From Bradyrhizobium sp. OK095 (GTDB lineage: Bacteria > Pseudomonadota > Alphaproteobacteria > Rhizobiales > Xanthobacteraceae): a DNA stretch of 64,000 nt. The translations under genes were made by a program, and so were the position numbers. Below, piece by piece: positions 25,801 to 34,250 of this stretch; positions within the stretch are counted from its first letter, which is position 1, and every line of letters begins with the position of its first letter. The DNA lies in NCBI RefSeq assembly GCF_900109945.1, contig NZ_FOBX01000015.1, forward strand, positions 1 through 64,000, read 5' to 3'. Under the pieces are notes generated by a model. It was not told the DNA's origin, did not search any database, and saw only the letters and a list, made by a program, of their open reading frames with translations.

Positions 25801-26161
25801 CGGCAGTGCGGCCTTCGCTTTGAGCTACTCCGCCAAGAGCGTGACCGATACGCGCAGCGAACTCGGCCTGCGCACCGATAAATCCTTTGCGGTGCCGGAC
25901 GGCGTGCTGAGCCTGCGCGGCCGCCTGGCCTGGGCGCATGACTTCAATCCGGATCATTCGATCGCCGCCACCTTCCAGGCACTGCCGGGCGCGAGCTTCG
26001 TCGTCAACGGCGCGGCGCAGGCGCATGATTCCGCGCTCACCACCGCAGCGCTCGAGATGAGGTGGTCGAGCGGCTGGTCGGCTGCGGCGACGTTTGAAGG
26101 CGAATTCTCGAACGTCACCCGCAGCTACGCCGGCAAGGGCAGCGTTCGTTACGCCTGGTGA
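22838..26161 (+). CDS. Autotransporter with N-terminal YVTN beta-propeller passenger
   Basis: The 1107-residue type V secreted protein has three parts. First comes a long, Arg-rich, extended N-terminal signal (about 1-64). A beta-propeller at roughly 65-355 follows, with seven to eight repeats of about 42 residues carrying the motif SPDGarIYVan...nsVSVID / TVTVGSSPSGI, the YVTN/NHL-type repeat. Then a passenger stretch has autotransporter-associated repeats (LTLTGANTYTGGTFVNAGTLALSG near 446 and another near 541). The C-terminal transporter barrel (about 822-1107) ends in VRYAW, with an aromatic final residue. The start at 22838 is preferred over a GTG at 22757. The divergent AraC gene may regulate it. 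A beta-propeller passenger is unusual and suggests adhesion or binding to a surface ligand. Confidence 0.88.
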   Translation: MTTRLRPPSCLSIGRTGSRLAARRRSLRRSQSREPGGGLIGKARACRILAVAILPYLGSTSAGLAQIDNYGIWTGINTSPGQAIEFDTLTNATIGSIVAMGGLPQNAVFSPDGRFAYVVAAAGEVDVIDVISRNVVAIIPVTGSSFGLALSPDGASLYVTSHAGNSVTVVSTATNQVVGSPITVGAGPYGVAVSPDGARIYVANESGGNISIVDTASKAIIGTVTVGSSPSGITVSPDGGKIYVASQSGSFVSVIDAGSQSVVATIPVTAAPLSVAVSPDGSRLYVTTQTNQLVVINTATDTVIAGVTLPGSSAGVTVTPDGSRVYVTSGAAVYVLDTTTNTIVGTVSVPIADIGNVGTAFLGPNVIVAPGGALSVASDAALTTLGFGQYINFNGGTLRFTGAFSSARTVSLLAGGGTIDTNGFNATLSGQIINTGSLTKAGIGTLTLTGANTYTGGTFVNAGTLALSGIGTLGDVTGSTTVNSGGALDLGGTTQTQSAVSLNGGTLQNGGLNAPITSTGGILNGIGGTASLTTTAGLTVLLGTNGYTGATTVNGGVLDVEGTITGTSAVTVNAGGVLMGSGTIDPLAVTIAAGGTFAPGNGTPGSSMGIIGNLVLQSGAMYLVQINPATASYANVSGSATLGGATVNAVFATGSYIEKKYTILTTAGGVSGSFASTVASTNLPANFTTALSQDTDNAYLNLSLAFVSPPNSGLNGNQQAVANTLVNSFNTNGGIPLVYGGMTAAGLTQASGELGTSSQQTTFNAMGQFMGLLTDPFAARNGGPGSSGGAQGFAAEDGEPTAYAARRRTDAFAMVTKAPPQSFEQRWSVWATAFGGAQATVGGAVTGSNDTTSRIAGTAVGVDYLLSPNTLAGFALAGGGTSFNVANGLGSGRSDLFQAGAYLRHNNGPAYVSAALSYGWQDITTDRTVTVAGADRLRAEFNANAWSGRLEGGYRYVAPWIGGIGITPYGAVQFVTFDLPAYAEQVVAGSAAFALSYSAKSVTDTRSELGLRTDKSFAVPDGVLSLRGRLAWAHDFNPDHSIAATFQALPGASFVVNGAAQAHDSALTTAALEMRWSSGWSAAATFEGEFSNVTRSYAGKGSVRYAW

Positions 26162-26164
26162 GCC

Positions 26165-26386
26165 TCACCCCTCCAGTGTGAAGCCCACCCGCAGCGTCAC
26201 CTGGTAGTGGCGTACGGTGCCGTTTTCGATGTGGCCGCGGGTCTGCACCACCTCGAACCACTTCATGTCGCGAATGGTTTTGGCGGCGCGGCTGACGGCG
26301 CTCTTGATCGCATCCTCGATCGACGTGTCGGACGAGCCGACGAGTTCGAGGATCTTGTAGACGTGATCCGTCTCGGCTGTGGGCAT
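26165..26386 (-). CDS. Dodecin family protein
   Basis: The 73-residue protein has the dodecin pattern: VYKILELVGSSDTSIEDAIKSAVSRAAKTIRDMKWFEVVQTRGHIENGTVRHYQVTLRVGF. Dodecins form hollow 12-mers that bind FMN, riboflavin or, in bacteria, CoA-linked flavin, acting as a storage or buffering shell. The Trp (KWFEV) that stacks on the flavin and the Gln in HYQVTL are conserved. It converges on the autotransporter gene, with 3 bases between the stops. Confidence 0.92.
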   Translation of the reverse strand: MPTAETDHVYKILELVGSSDTSIEDAIKSAVSRAAKTIRDMKWFEVVQTRGHIENGTVRHYQVTLRVGFTLEG

Positions 26387-26604
26387 GGCGCGTCTCCCCT
26401 TGGTTGCGCTGCGGCACCGCTGCCGCCAGCGCCCTCATCTGAACGAGCGCCAGCGTTTCCGGTTCCATCATCCGCGATGGCCGCATGTGCGAGGCGAGGT
26501 GGAGCGCGTCGCGCCCGCTGCTAAGCGCGGCTCATGGATTCGGCGCGGCGCGACAGGACGATCGTCTCTCTCTGCCTCGGCGTGACGCTGGCGTTGCAGC
26601 GGGT

Positions 26605-27933
26605 CTAGAGACGCTGTGGTGCAGCTTGCGGCAAGGCAGGCGCAGGCTGCGTCCGGCGCCACAGCAGTGTCAGCAGGAGAGCCAGCAATGCCATCAGTGC
26701 GAAGCCGCCGAGGGCTGGTGCGAAATGTTGATCGAGATCGGCCTTCTGCCCGAACTGCGCCGCAAGCAGCGCCGACTGCAGCAGACCATAGGCTCCCGCG
26801 AGCAGGATCAGCCCGTAAATGACGTTGCGCTCGCGAGGGCTCGCCATCTTGGGAAGATCGGGCAGGACCAAAGCGAGACCGATCCCGAGTATCGGCAGGT
26901 CATAGTCATAAGCGTAGGGACTGATCATCACCGATACCATCACGGTGACGCCGAGAGCGAATTTGGACGAAGCGCCGCGCATCGTTCCGAGAACGACAGC
27001 GAACAAGGCCAGCCCCGCAACGGCCGTCTGTCCCCAAAAGGCGGCGCTTGCGGGAAAGCCGGCCTTGTACAGTGCCGCATAGGTCGAGATCATGCGGAAG
27101 AGCGGATAAAAACCCTGATCGAGATAGCTCGCCGATACTCTGATTGCCCCTAACCATGCGAACCAGATCTGCCAGCCGAACAGGAGTGTGCAAAGCAGGG
27201 AGCTCGCCAATACGACGGCCGCAGCCGTTCCGAGCGCAATCCAGCGCCGTGTCACGAGCAGACAGACGCCGGCGGCAATCGCAAGATGCGGCTTGATCAC
27301 CATGGCGCCAAGTGCGAGGCCGGCCAATAGCTGCCGCCGTTCGACGTTGAGGCAGACGAGTGCGATCAGCGCGCCGGTGAGAAAGCCATTCTGCCCGCAT
27401 CCGATGTTGATCGCGAGCGCCGGAAGCAGGACCACCAGCACTTGCGCGAAATTCACGCCCGAGATCGCGCGCAGGGTTACGAGATAGAGCGCGAGTGTTG
27501 CGGTGGTGAACAGGAGATAGCCGACGCCGACCGGCAGGAACGCGAACGGCGCGAGCAGGAGACCGTATTGTGGCGGATAGGTCCAGGGCATGAATCGGGT
27601 CATGCCTCCGGCTGCCTCCATCTGCATCTTCAGCAGCGCCTCGAAGTGATAGACTTGGTCGAGGTCGCCGCGCCAGACGCGCTGCGCGACGATGTGGAAG
27701 GCGTCGAAATCGGCGAGGTCGCGATCCGCCCAGCCGCCCCAGCGGGCGAACCAGAACGTCTTGAACGCCACCATCGCCGCCAGCGTTACCAGCACGAAAC
27801 GTACATAGGTCGTCCGCTTCGACGGCGAGAACTGAACCTGTTCCAGTGTTTCGGCGAGCATGGGGGCGGCGACCTCGAACCTGACGGATTGGGGCCGGGC
27901 GGGCAGGTCCGCAGATCCCTGCCAAACTGCCAT
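26605..27933 (-). CDS. GT87-like (DUF2029) membrane glycosyltransferase
   Basis: The 442-residue protein has about ten membrane segments. The family signature is RFVLVTLAAMVAFKTFWFARWGGWADRDLADFDAFHIVAQRVWRGD, with the catalytic-type acidic pair in the loop after the first helix. Later segments are GYLLFTTATLALYLV and NGFLTGALIALVCLNVERR. GT87 enzymes use polyprenyl-phosphate sugars and act on the outer face of the membrane. The start is uncertain: an ATG at 27933 gives a short soluble N-terminus, one at 27861 starts near the first helix, and neither has a good ribosome site. It is divergent from the GH16/GH1 pair, which may remodel the same glycan (inference). Confidence 0.8.
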   Translation of the reverse strand: MAVWQGSADLPARPQSVRFEVAAPMLAETLEQVQFSPSKRTTYVRFVLVTLAAMVAFKTFWFARWGGWADRDLADFDAFHIVAQRVWRGDLDQVYHFEALLKMQMEAAGGMTRFMPWTYPPQYGLLLAPFAFLPVGVGYLLFTTATLALYLVTLRAISGVNFAQVLVVLLPALAINIGCGQNGFLTGALIALVCLNVERRQLLAGLALGAMVIKPHLAIAAGVCLLVTRRWIALGTAAAVVLASSLLCTLLFGWQIWFAWLGAIRVSASYLDQGFYPLFRMISTYAALYKAGFPASAAFWGQTAVAGLALFAVVLGTMRGASSKFALGVTVMVSVMISPYAYDYDLPILGIGLALVLPDLPKMASPRERNVIYGLILLAGAYGLLQSALLAAQFGQKADLDQHFAPALGGFALMALLALLLTLLWRRTQPAPALPQAAPQRL

Positions 27934-28179
27934 CGGAGGCTTAAGGGACGGTAACGAATCCGGAAGACTTTCGGCGGCGGCGCCTCCCTGGCGGAATGGG
28001 GGCGCGGGGATCTGGCCCGGTTCGTCGCCGGTCTTGCGCCGGGATGACTCGATTTTCGGCCGCTCGACGTAAGAGACGTCTTTTCGAAATCGCCCGCGGG
28101 CGTCGGGTGGGCTCGCTTGCCCGTTCGGGGGGAGGCGAGCTAACCTCGGTGAGTTTCCCAGCATGTTCGATGTGCGGTG

Positions 28180-29181
28180 ATGATCGAGCGTTGGACGAAG
28201 GGCGCTCTGGTTGCGATCGGCCTGTCTGCCGTGCCGGCGCTTGTTGTCGCGCAGGACGAGCTTCATGACGCGCCGCGCGGCCTGTCGCTGCAAGTCACCA
28301 CCGATCCTTCCACGATCGCGTGCCGGAGGCTGGAGAGCGTCAATCCCGCCTCGCTCGTGTTCCTGCCGTTGCGCCGGACTTTCAACGATGATTTCGACGA
28401 GCATCCGCTGTCGCACGGACGCTGGGTGCCGCACTATGCCGGCGGCGCGGCGTGGCCGGAGGCGCGCTATTGGGGCGGCGACGGCTCCGACTTCAAGCGC
28501 AAGACCAGTGCTAACGGCGAGCAGCAGATCTATGTCGATCCGCGCTACGCTGGACGTGCCGGGGCGCCGCTCGGACTCGATCCCTTCAGGGTCAAGGACG
28601 GCGTGCTCTCGATCGTCGCCAGCCGAACGCCCCCGGAATTGAAGCCGCTGCTGTTCAACAACGATTACATCTCGGGAATCCTGACGACGCAGGGCACGTT
28701 CGCGCAGAAGCACGGCTATTTCGAAATCCGTGCCAAGGTGCCGGTCGGCCATGCGGTGTGGCCGGCGTTCTGGATGCTGGCGGATGATGGCGGCTGGCCG
28801 CCGGAGGTCGATGTGCTGGAAGGCCGCGGCGAGCGGCCCGGCGATCTCGTGATGACCACGCATTGGCGGATTCCGTCGACCCAGAAGATACAGTCCTGCG
28901 GCTTCGACTTCGCGGTCGGCGATGCCTCGAACGCCTTCCACAATTACGGTGTGCTGTGGGAGGACGATCGCCTGGTCTATTTCATCGACCGCGAGCCGGT
29001 GTCCGATATCAGGGTTCCCATTGGCTTCGATGATCCCATGTACATGATCGTGAATCTTGCGATCGGATCGAAATTCTTTCCCGGCGTCAGTCCTGTGGAT
29101 GCGGAATCGCCACCGAGCGTCGCGTTCGAGATCGATCGGATTTCCGCCTATCAGATCGATATGGAGCAGGCGCGGAGATAG
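28180..29181 (+). CDS. Exported GH16 beta-glucanase
   Basis: The 333-residue precursor has a signal peptide (1-24, ending VAQ) and a family 16 glycoside hydrolase domain. The active site EVDVLE has Glu at about 209 (nucleophile) and 214 (acid/base). Other GH16 landmarks are LLFNNDYISGILTTQGTFAQKHGYFEIRAKVPVGHAVWPAFWML and the C-terminal YGVLWEDDRLVYFIDREPV. This is the ExoK/laminarinase group, which cuts beta-1,3 or beta-1,3-1,4 glucans with retention. It lies 2 bases before the GH1 gene, so the pair is one operon. Confidence 0.9.
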   Translation: MIERWTKGALVAIGLSAVPALVVAQDELHDAPRGLSLQVTTDPSTIACRRLESVNPASLVFLPLRRTFNDDFDEHPLSHGRWVPHYAGGAAWPEARYWGGDGSDFKRKTSANGEQQIYVDPRYAGRAGAPLGLDPFRVKDGVLSIVASRTPPELKPLLFNNDYISGILTTQGTFAQKHGYFEIRAKVPVGHAVWPAFWMLADDGGWPPEVDVLEGRGERPGDLVMTTHWRIPSTQKIQSCGFDFAVGDASNAFHNYGVLWEDDRLVYFIDREPVSDIRVPIGFDDPMYMIVNLAIGSKFFPGVSPVDAESPPSVAFEIDRISAYQIDMEQARR

Positions 29182-29183
29182 GG

Positions 29184-30647
29184 ATGTTCGCAAAAGTCTC
29201 GCGGCGCGATTTTGCAAAACTCGCGGGCCTTACCGCGCTGGGCGCAGCGGCGGGCGTCAGGGCAGCGGAAAATGAGACGCCCGCATCGGTCGAACGAGGC
29301 GCGCCCTTCCCGAAGGATTTTCTGTGGGGTACGGCGACCTCATCCTACCAGATCGAAGGTGCCGTCAACGAGGACGGCCGCGGCGAGTCGATCTGGGACA
29401 TCTTTAGCCACACGCCCGGCAAAATCGAGGATGGCTCCACCGGCGATCGCGCCAACGAGCACTATCATCGCTACAAGGAAGATGTCGCGCTGATCAAGGC
29501 GCTCGGCGTCAAGGCCTACCGTTTCTCGATCGCATGGCCGCGGGTGTTCCCCGAAGGAACGGGCCAGCCCAATCCGAAAGGGCTCGACTTCTACAACCGC
29601 CTTGTCGACGAGCTGCTCGCGAACGGCATCGAGCCCTATGCGACGCTCTATCACTGGGACCTGCCGCAGGCGCTCCAGGACCGCGTCGGCGGATGGTCAT
29701 CGAGTGATACGTCGAAAGCCTTTGCCGACTACGCGTCATATGTCGCCGTGCACCTGACCGATCGCGTCAAAAATATCTTCACCGTGAACGAGGTCGGGCG
29801 TTTCGTGAACTTTGGCTATGGCTGGGGCATCGATGCGCCCGGCCTCAAGCTGCCGGCGGCCCAGCTCAACCAGGCCCGCCATCACGTTGCGCTGGCGCAC
29901 GGGTTGGCGGTGCAGGCGGTCCGCGCCTCCGGGCGCGCGGGCACCCGCGTCGGTGCGGCCGAGAATATCGCTGCCTGCGTGCCCGCGATCGCGACACCAG
30001 AGAACATCCGGGCCGCCGAGATCGCGACGCGCGAGCTCAATGCCGGCTTCCTCGGCGTGGTGCTGGAGGGCAAATACACCGACGGCTTCCTCGCCTATGC
30101 CGGCGCCGACGCGCCCAAGTTCACGGCCGAGGAATTGAAGATCATCGGCACACCGAACGATTTCGTCGGCCTCAACATCTACGCGCCGCAGTTCTATGTC
30201 ACCGCGTCCGACCGCGCGCCCGGCTTCCATGTGCTGCCGTTCCCGACCTCGTTCCCGCATATGAATTCGGAATGGCTCCGCGTCGGTCCTGAAGTGATCT
30301 ACTGGGCGCCGCGCCTTGCGGCAAAGATATGGAACATCGAGAACATCTACATCAGCGAGAACGGCACCTCGTCCGAGGACAAGATCGCCTCCGACGGCCA
30401 GGTATACGATCTCGACCGCATCATGTTCCTGCGCAACTATCTCACCCAGATGCAGCGGGTGGTCGCCGAGGGCGTGCCGATCCGCGGCTATTTCCTCTGG
30501 AGCCTGATGGACAACTTTGAATGGATCTTTGGCTACGGCAAGCGCTTCGGGCTCTACCGGGTCGACTTCGAGACCCAGGCGAGGGTGCCGAAGCTGAGCG
30601 CGGCGTTCTATCGCGACGTGGTGGCGAGGAATGCGATTGGGGTGTGA
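29184..30647 (+). CDS. Exported GH1 beta-glucosidase
   Basis: The 487-residue precursor has a Tat signal (SRRDFAKLAGLTALGAAAGVRA). The GH1 domain starts FPKDFLWGTATSSYQIEGAVNEDGRGESIWD. It has the acid/base Glu203 in FTVNEVGRF and the nucleophile Glu392 in YISENGTSSED, with LYHWDLPQALQD and the C-terminal GYFLWSLMDNFEWIFGYGKRFGLY. TVNEV replaces the usual TxNEP after the acid/base Glu, a modest substitution. It starts 2 bases after the GH16 stop. It likely turns oligosaccharides released by the GH16 enzyme into glucose outside the cytoplasm. Confidence 0.93.
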   Translation: MFAKVSRRDFAKLAGLTALGAAAGVRAAENETPASVERGAPFPKDFLWGTATSSYQIEGAVNEDGRGESIWDIFSHTPGKIEDGSTGDRANEHYHRYKEDVALIKALGVKAYRFSIAWPRVFPEGTGQPNPKGLDFYNRLVDELLANGIEPYATLYHWDLPQALQDRVGGWSSSDTSKAFADYASYVAVHLTDRVKNIFTVNEVGRFVNFGYGWGIDAPGLKLPAAQLNQARHHVALAHGLAVQAVRASGRAGTRVGAAENIAACVPAIATPENIRAAEIATRELNAGFLGVVLEGKYTDGFLAYAGADAPKFTAEELKIIGTPNDFVGLNIYAPQFYVTASDRAPGFHVLPFPTSFPHMNSEWLRVGPEVIYWAPRLAAKIWNIENIYISENGTSSEDKIASDGQVYDLDRIMFLRNYLTQMQRVVAEGVPIRGYFLWSLMDNFEWIFGYGKRFGLYRVDFETQARVPKLSAAFYRDVVARNAIGV

Positions 30648-30656
30648 GACCAGCCC

Positions 30657-31253
30657 CTACGGATCCAGCTCCGTATCCCAGTACAGATAATCCAGCCAGC
30701 TATCGTGCAGATAGTTCGGCGGGAACAGGCGGCCGTTGCGGTGGAGCTGGTGCACGGTCGGCGCGAACGCGTGCTGGCGTGGAAACATTTTTGCCTGCAC
30801 CGGGGTGAGATTGCCCTTGCGCAGATTACACGGCGAGCATGCCGCGACCACGTTCTCCCAGGTGGTCTGGCCGCCTTTGCTGCGCGGGATGATGTGATCG
30901 AAGGTGAGGTCTTCGGGCGAGCCGCAATATTGGCAGGCGAAACGATCGCGCAGGAAGACGTTGAACCGGGTGAAGGCCGGATGCGTTGTCGGCTTGACGA
31001 AGGATTTGAGCGAAACGACGCTCGGCAGCTGCATTTGCAGCGTGGGGCTGTGAACCGCCTGATCGTAATGCGCGACGATGTTGACGCGATCGAGAAACAC
31101 CGCCTTGATCGCGTCCTGCCACGACCACAAAGACAGTGGGTAGTAACTCAGCGGCCGGAAGTCCGCGTTCAGGACCAGCACCGGCCAACTGCCTTGCGAG
31201 ACATGTGCGTTCAAGTAACGCTCCTGGCCTCCATGTACGCTGCGAAGCAGCAT
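30657..31253 (-). CDS. HNH endonuclease
   Basis: The 198-residue protein carries a classical HNH domain: FACQYCGSPEDLTFDHIIPRSKGGQTTWENVVAACSPCNLRKGN, with two CxxC zinc pairs and the catalytic His in DHIIPRS. The long flanks (YYPLSLWSWQDAIKAVFLDRVNIV and WLDYLYWDTELDP) mark the widespread single-domain HNH group of alphaproteobacteria whose role is unknown. An ATG at 31253 is chosen, although 31319 is also open. Convergent with the GH1 gene. Confidence 0.9.
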   Translation of the reverse strand: MLLRSVHGGQERYLNAHVSQGSWPVLVLNADFRPLSYYPLSLWSWQDAIKAVFLDRVNIVAHYDQAVHSPTLQMQLPSVVSLKSFVKPTTHPAFTRFNVFLRDRFACQYCGSPEDLTFDHIIPRSKGGQTTWENVVAACSPCNLRKGNLTPVQAKMFPRQHAFAPTVHQLHRNGRLFPPNYLHDSWLDYLYWDTELDP

Positions 31254-31407
31254 GTATTGACATACTACATGCAGCGTGACGGGATTGTGAAGCCCGTTGA
31301 GCGACTTATTCGGGTGCAAGCAATGCGGCGGCGGGGTGGCAAGCGCTCAAAAAGCCGCGATTGGGGAGGGGCTCAGGCCTGAAACGTCCCGATGGGGTCG
31401 CAGTGCC

Positions 31408-32385
31408 TCACTCCCGCACCCGTTCCAGCTTCTGCAGGCACCGCGTTGCGCGCACGACCGCCGGCATCTCCTCGTTCGGAAAGCTCGTCGTCCAGTTGGT
31501 GACGCCGACCTCGCCGACATAGATGTCGCCCTTCGAATCCAGTGCGATGCCATGCGGCGCCAGGAATTTGCCGCTGGCAACGCCCGGACCTTCTTCGCCG
31601 CCGAGCCGTGCAATGCGTTTGCCTTGCGCATCGACGATCGACAGCCGCGGGCCGAGATTGGGCACATTGCGGTTGATATCGAGGCCCGGGCCAAGCTCGC
31701 CGATCACGAAGGTCGGGTTCTTGGTCCCACCGCAGCAGCACAGCGCGCAGGGCCGGTGCAGATTGTTCCACTGCGTCTCGTACTTGCCCTCGCCGTTGAA
31801 CACCTGAACGCGATGGTTCTCGCGGTCGGCGACATAGACCCAGCCGTCGGCATCGGTAGCGATATTGTGCACGATGTTGAACTGGCCGGGATCGGTGCCC
31901 GGCTCGCCCCAGCTTTTGATCAGCTTGCCGTCCGGCGTGTATTTGTGCACGCGCGCATTGCCATAGCCGTCGGAGACGTAGATCTCGCCCTTCGGCGACA
32001 GCGCGGTGTGGGTGCATCGGTGGAACGGCTCGCCGCTCATGAACGGCGCCGGCTTTTGCGGGATCCCGATCGTCAGCAGCACCTTGCCGTCGGTGGTGCA
32101 TTTGCGCACGGTGTGGTCGCCGTCGTCAGTGCAATAGAGATTGTCGTCGGCGTCGATGTGCAGGCCATGGGCGCGGGAGAACAGGCCTTCGCCGAAGCTG
32201 CGCAGGAAATTGCCTTCGCGGTCGAGCACCACCATCGGATGGGCGCCGCGGTTGAAGACGTAGACGCGATCCTTGCTGTCGACGGCGACGGATGCAACGT
32301 CGGTCAGCGTCCAGCCGTCCGGCAGCTTTGCGAAATTTTCGACGACGCGGTAGCGGTGCTCGCCGGTGCCGAGGATGGCTGGCAT
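31408..32385 (-). CDS. NHL-repeat protein (peptidyl-amidating-lyase-like)
   Basis: The 325-residue soluble protein has NHL beta-propeller repeats of about 45 residues: VASVAVDSKDRVYVFNRGAHPMVVLDREGNFLRSFGEGLF, then GLHIDADDNLYCTDDGDHTVRKCTTDGKVLLTIG, and several with GIALDSKGDIYVGEVG. It resembles the lyase domain of peptidyl-alpha-hydroxyglycine amidating enzymes and related 6-bladed hydrolases. AGGAG precedes the ATG at 32385. It is the last gene of the minus-strand operon that starts at 39186, 17 bases after the flavin monooxygenase. No signal peptide. Confidence 0.8.
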   Translation of the reverse strand: MPAILGTGEHRYRVVENFAKLPDGWTLTDVASVAVDSKDRVYVFNRGAHPMVVLDREGNFLRSFGEGLFSRAHGLHIDADDNLYCTDDGDHTVRKCTTDGKVLLTIGIPQKPAPFMSGEPFHRCTHTALSPKGEIYVSDGYGNARVHKYTPDGKLIKSWGEPGTDPGQFNIVHNIATDADGWVYVADRENHRVQVFNGEGKYETQWNNLHRPCALCCCGGTKNPTFVIGELGPGLDINRNVPNLGPRLSIVDAQGKRIARLGGEEGPGVASGKFLAPHGIALDSKGDIYVGEVGVTNWTTSFPNEEMPAVVRATRCLQKLERVRE

Positions 32386-32402
32386 TGGTTTTTCTCCTCT
32401 CG

Positions 32403-34172
32403 TCATTCCGGGGCTCGCCCCAATATCCCTTCCTCGATCGCCTTGATCTGGAGTGCAAGATATTTCGAGTTGATCCGGCACTGCGCCAGGCTGCCGGCGA
32501 TGAACCACAGGCCGGGCTGCCCCGTGCGCGCATACATGTTGCGCAGTTCGAGCCCGTCACCAAAGCCCCAGACCGGGCCGACGCGATCGGCCACGCCATC
32601 GCCGAACAGCTTTCGCACCAGATATTCCTGCGGCTTGTAGCCGGTCGAGAGCACGATCAGGTCGGCGGGAATGGTCGAGCCGTCCTTCATCCGCGCGCCG
32701 TCGGCCGTGAAGCCTTCGATATCGGAGAACTGACTGAGTTTGATCGCGCCCTCGACAATGAGGTTGGAGCAGCCGACGTTGAAATAATAGCCGCCGCCAC
32801 GGGTGAGGTATTTGAACTGCCAGCCGGTGCCGTCCTCGCCGAAGTCGAGCTTGAAACCGAGGCGGGCGAGGCCGTCCAGCAGCTCCTTGTCGAGCTCCTT
32901 TGATTGCTCGGTCAGCATCACATGGGTTTTCTTGGCGAGCGGCGTCGGCATCGAGGTGGCGATCAGATCATTGTCTTCGAGCGTGCCCTCGTTGTAGGTC
33001 GCGTACGCAAGTTGCGCCGACGGCTCGATATTGGTGACCAGCGTCGGTGAGCGCTGCACCAGCGTCACCGCTGCGCCGCTGGAGCAAAGGTCCTGCGCAA
33101 TGTCGTGGCCGCTATTGCCGGTGCCGATGACGATCGCGCGCTTGCCGGCCCAGTTCTCGCCGTCCTCGTAGCGGCTGGAATGCAGCAGCGCGCCCTTGAA
33201 ATTGTCGAGGGTCGGAATGTGCGGAATATTGGCGATGCCGCTGACGCCGGTCGCCATGATCACGTGGCGAGGATGCATGGTGTGCTTGCTGCCGTCGGCG
33301 CGCCGCAGCGTCACCGTCCAGCTGCCTTTTGCCTCGTCGTAAGAGCCGCCCTCGAACTCGGTGCTGGTCCAGAAGTTCAGCTCCAGCGCGTCGACATAGG
33401 CTTCGAACCAGTTGGCGAGCTTGTCCTTGGGGATATAGGTCGGCCAGTTCGGCGGGAACGGCATGTAGGGCATGTGATTGACCTGCACCTGGTTGTGCAA
33501 GGTCAGGGCGTGATAGCGCTTGCGCCAATTGTCGCCGATCCGCGTCTCGCGATCGACGATCAGCGTGTCGATCTGCAACTGCTTCAGCCGCGCTGCGATC
33601 GCGAGCCCGGCCTGGCCGCCGCCGACCACCAGCACGGTCGGGTCACGATCGGCGTAATCGCGCGAAGCGTTGCGCAGATCGAGCCAGTTCGGTCCGCGAA
33701 AATCGCGCGAATAGGCCTGGCCGCGCGGTCGCGAAATGCCGAGTTGTTCTTCGAACCCTTTGAGCTCGTCGAGTGCGGTGAGCAGCGTCCACGCCTTCAG
33801 CCGATCGCCGTCGGCGGGATCGGGCACCAGCCGGACGATACCGCTGCCGCGGCCGCGCCCGGTCTCGAAATTGAAGATGGCTTCGATATTGTTGGTGCCG
33901 GCGCGCGTTACCCAGCGCGGGGCCGCGCGGTTAGATGCGATCTTGAAGCTGGTGGCTGCCGCCTTGGGTGCGCGCGTTGTGAGCTCCCCCGCAATCGTAT
34001 CCCGCCCGGCAAGCGTTTGCAGGTTCCAGCTCAGCGCCAGCACATCGCGCCAAAAGCTGTCGGCGAGGAAGAGATGGCCGAGCTCCGCCGGATCAGGCTG
34101 ACCCAGCGTGCGCTCGAACCCGCCGAGCCAGGCTTGCGCGGCGGCGGAAATATCTTTTGTACGATCCAGCAT
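32403..34172 (-). CDS. Flavin-containing monooxygenase with N-terminal SnoaL/NTF2-like domain
   Basis: The 589-residue enzyme has about 140 N-terminal residues of NTF2/SnoaL type, then an FAD/NADPH monooxygenase: VLVVGGGQAGLAIAARLKQL (FAD motif), the FMO fingerprint FKGALLHSSRYE (FxGxxxHxxxY), and the NADPH motif VIGTGNSGHDIAQDL. The hydroxylated or Baeyer-Villiger substrate is unknown; the FMO-type motif ends in Tyr rather than the Trp of classical Baeyer-Villiger enzymes. GAGG precedes the ATG. It follows the DUF2855 gene by 78 bases in the same operon. Confidence 0.88.
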   Translation of the reverse strand: MLDRTKDISAAAQAWLGGFERTLGQPDPAELGHLFLADSFWRDVLALSWNLQTLAGRDTIAGELTTRAPKAAATSFKIASNRAAPRWVTRAGTNNIEAIFNFETGRGRGSGIVRLVPDPADGDRLKAWTLLTALDELKGFEEQLGISRPRGQAYSRDFRGPNWLDLRNASRDYADRDPTVLVVGGGQAGLAIAARLKQLQIDTLIVDRETRIGDNWRKRYHALTLHNQVQVNHMPYMPFPPNWPTYIPKDKLANWFEAYVDALELNFWTSTEFEGGSYDEAKGSWTVTLRRADGSKHTMHPRHVIMATGVSGIANIPHIPTLDNFKGALLHSSRYEDGENWAGKRAIVIGTGNSGHDIAQDLCSSGAAVTLVQRSPTLVTNIEPSAQLAYATYNEGTLEDNDLIATSMPTPLAKKTHVMLTEQSKELDKELLDGLARLGFKLDFGEDGTGWQFKYLTRGGGYYFNVGCSNLIVEGAIKLSQFSDIEGFTADGARMKDGSTIPADLIVLSTGYKPQEYLVRKLFGDGVADRVGPVWGFGDGLELRNMYARTGQPGLWFIAGSLAQCRINSKYLALQIKAIEEGILGRAPE

Positions 34173-34250
34173 GTGCGACCTCGTGGCCGTCTTCGCGGCG
34201 TTTCCTCTTGAGGTCGACGCTATACCGGTTCGGCAGTCGTCAAAAGCGCT

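Noticed and set aside
23681..26026. Long minus-strand open frame within the autotransporter
   Set aside because: Antisense to a clear autotransporter; Arg/Ala/Gly-rich with no motifs.
27934..29217. N-terminal extension of the glycosyltransferase frame to 870 residues
   Set aside because: The extension is antisense to the GH16 gene; the membrane protein fits a start at 27933 or 27861.
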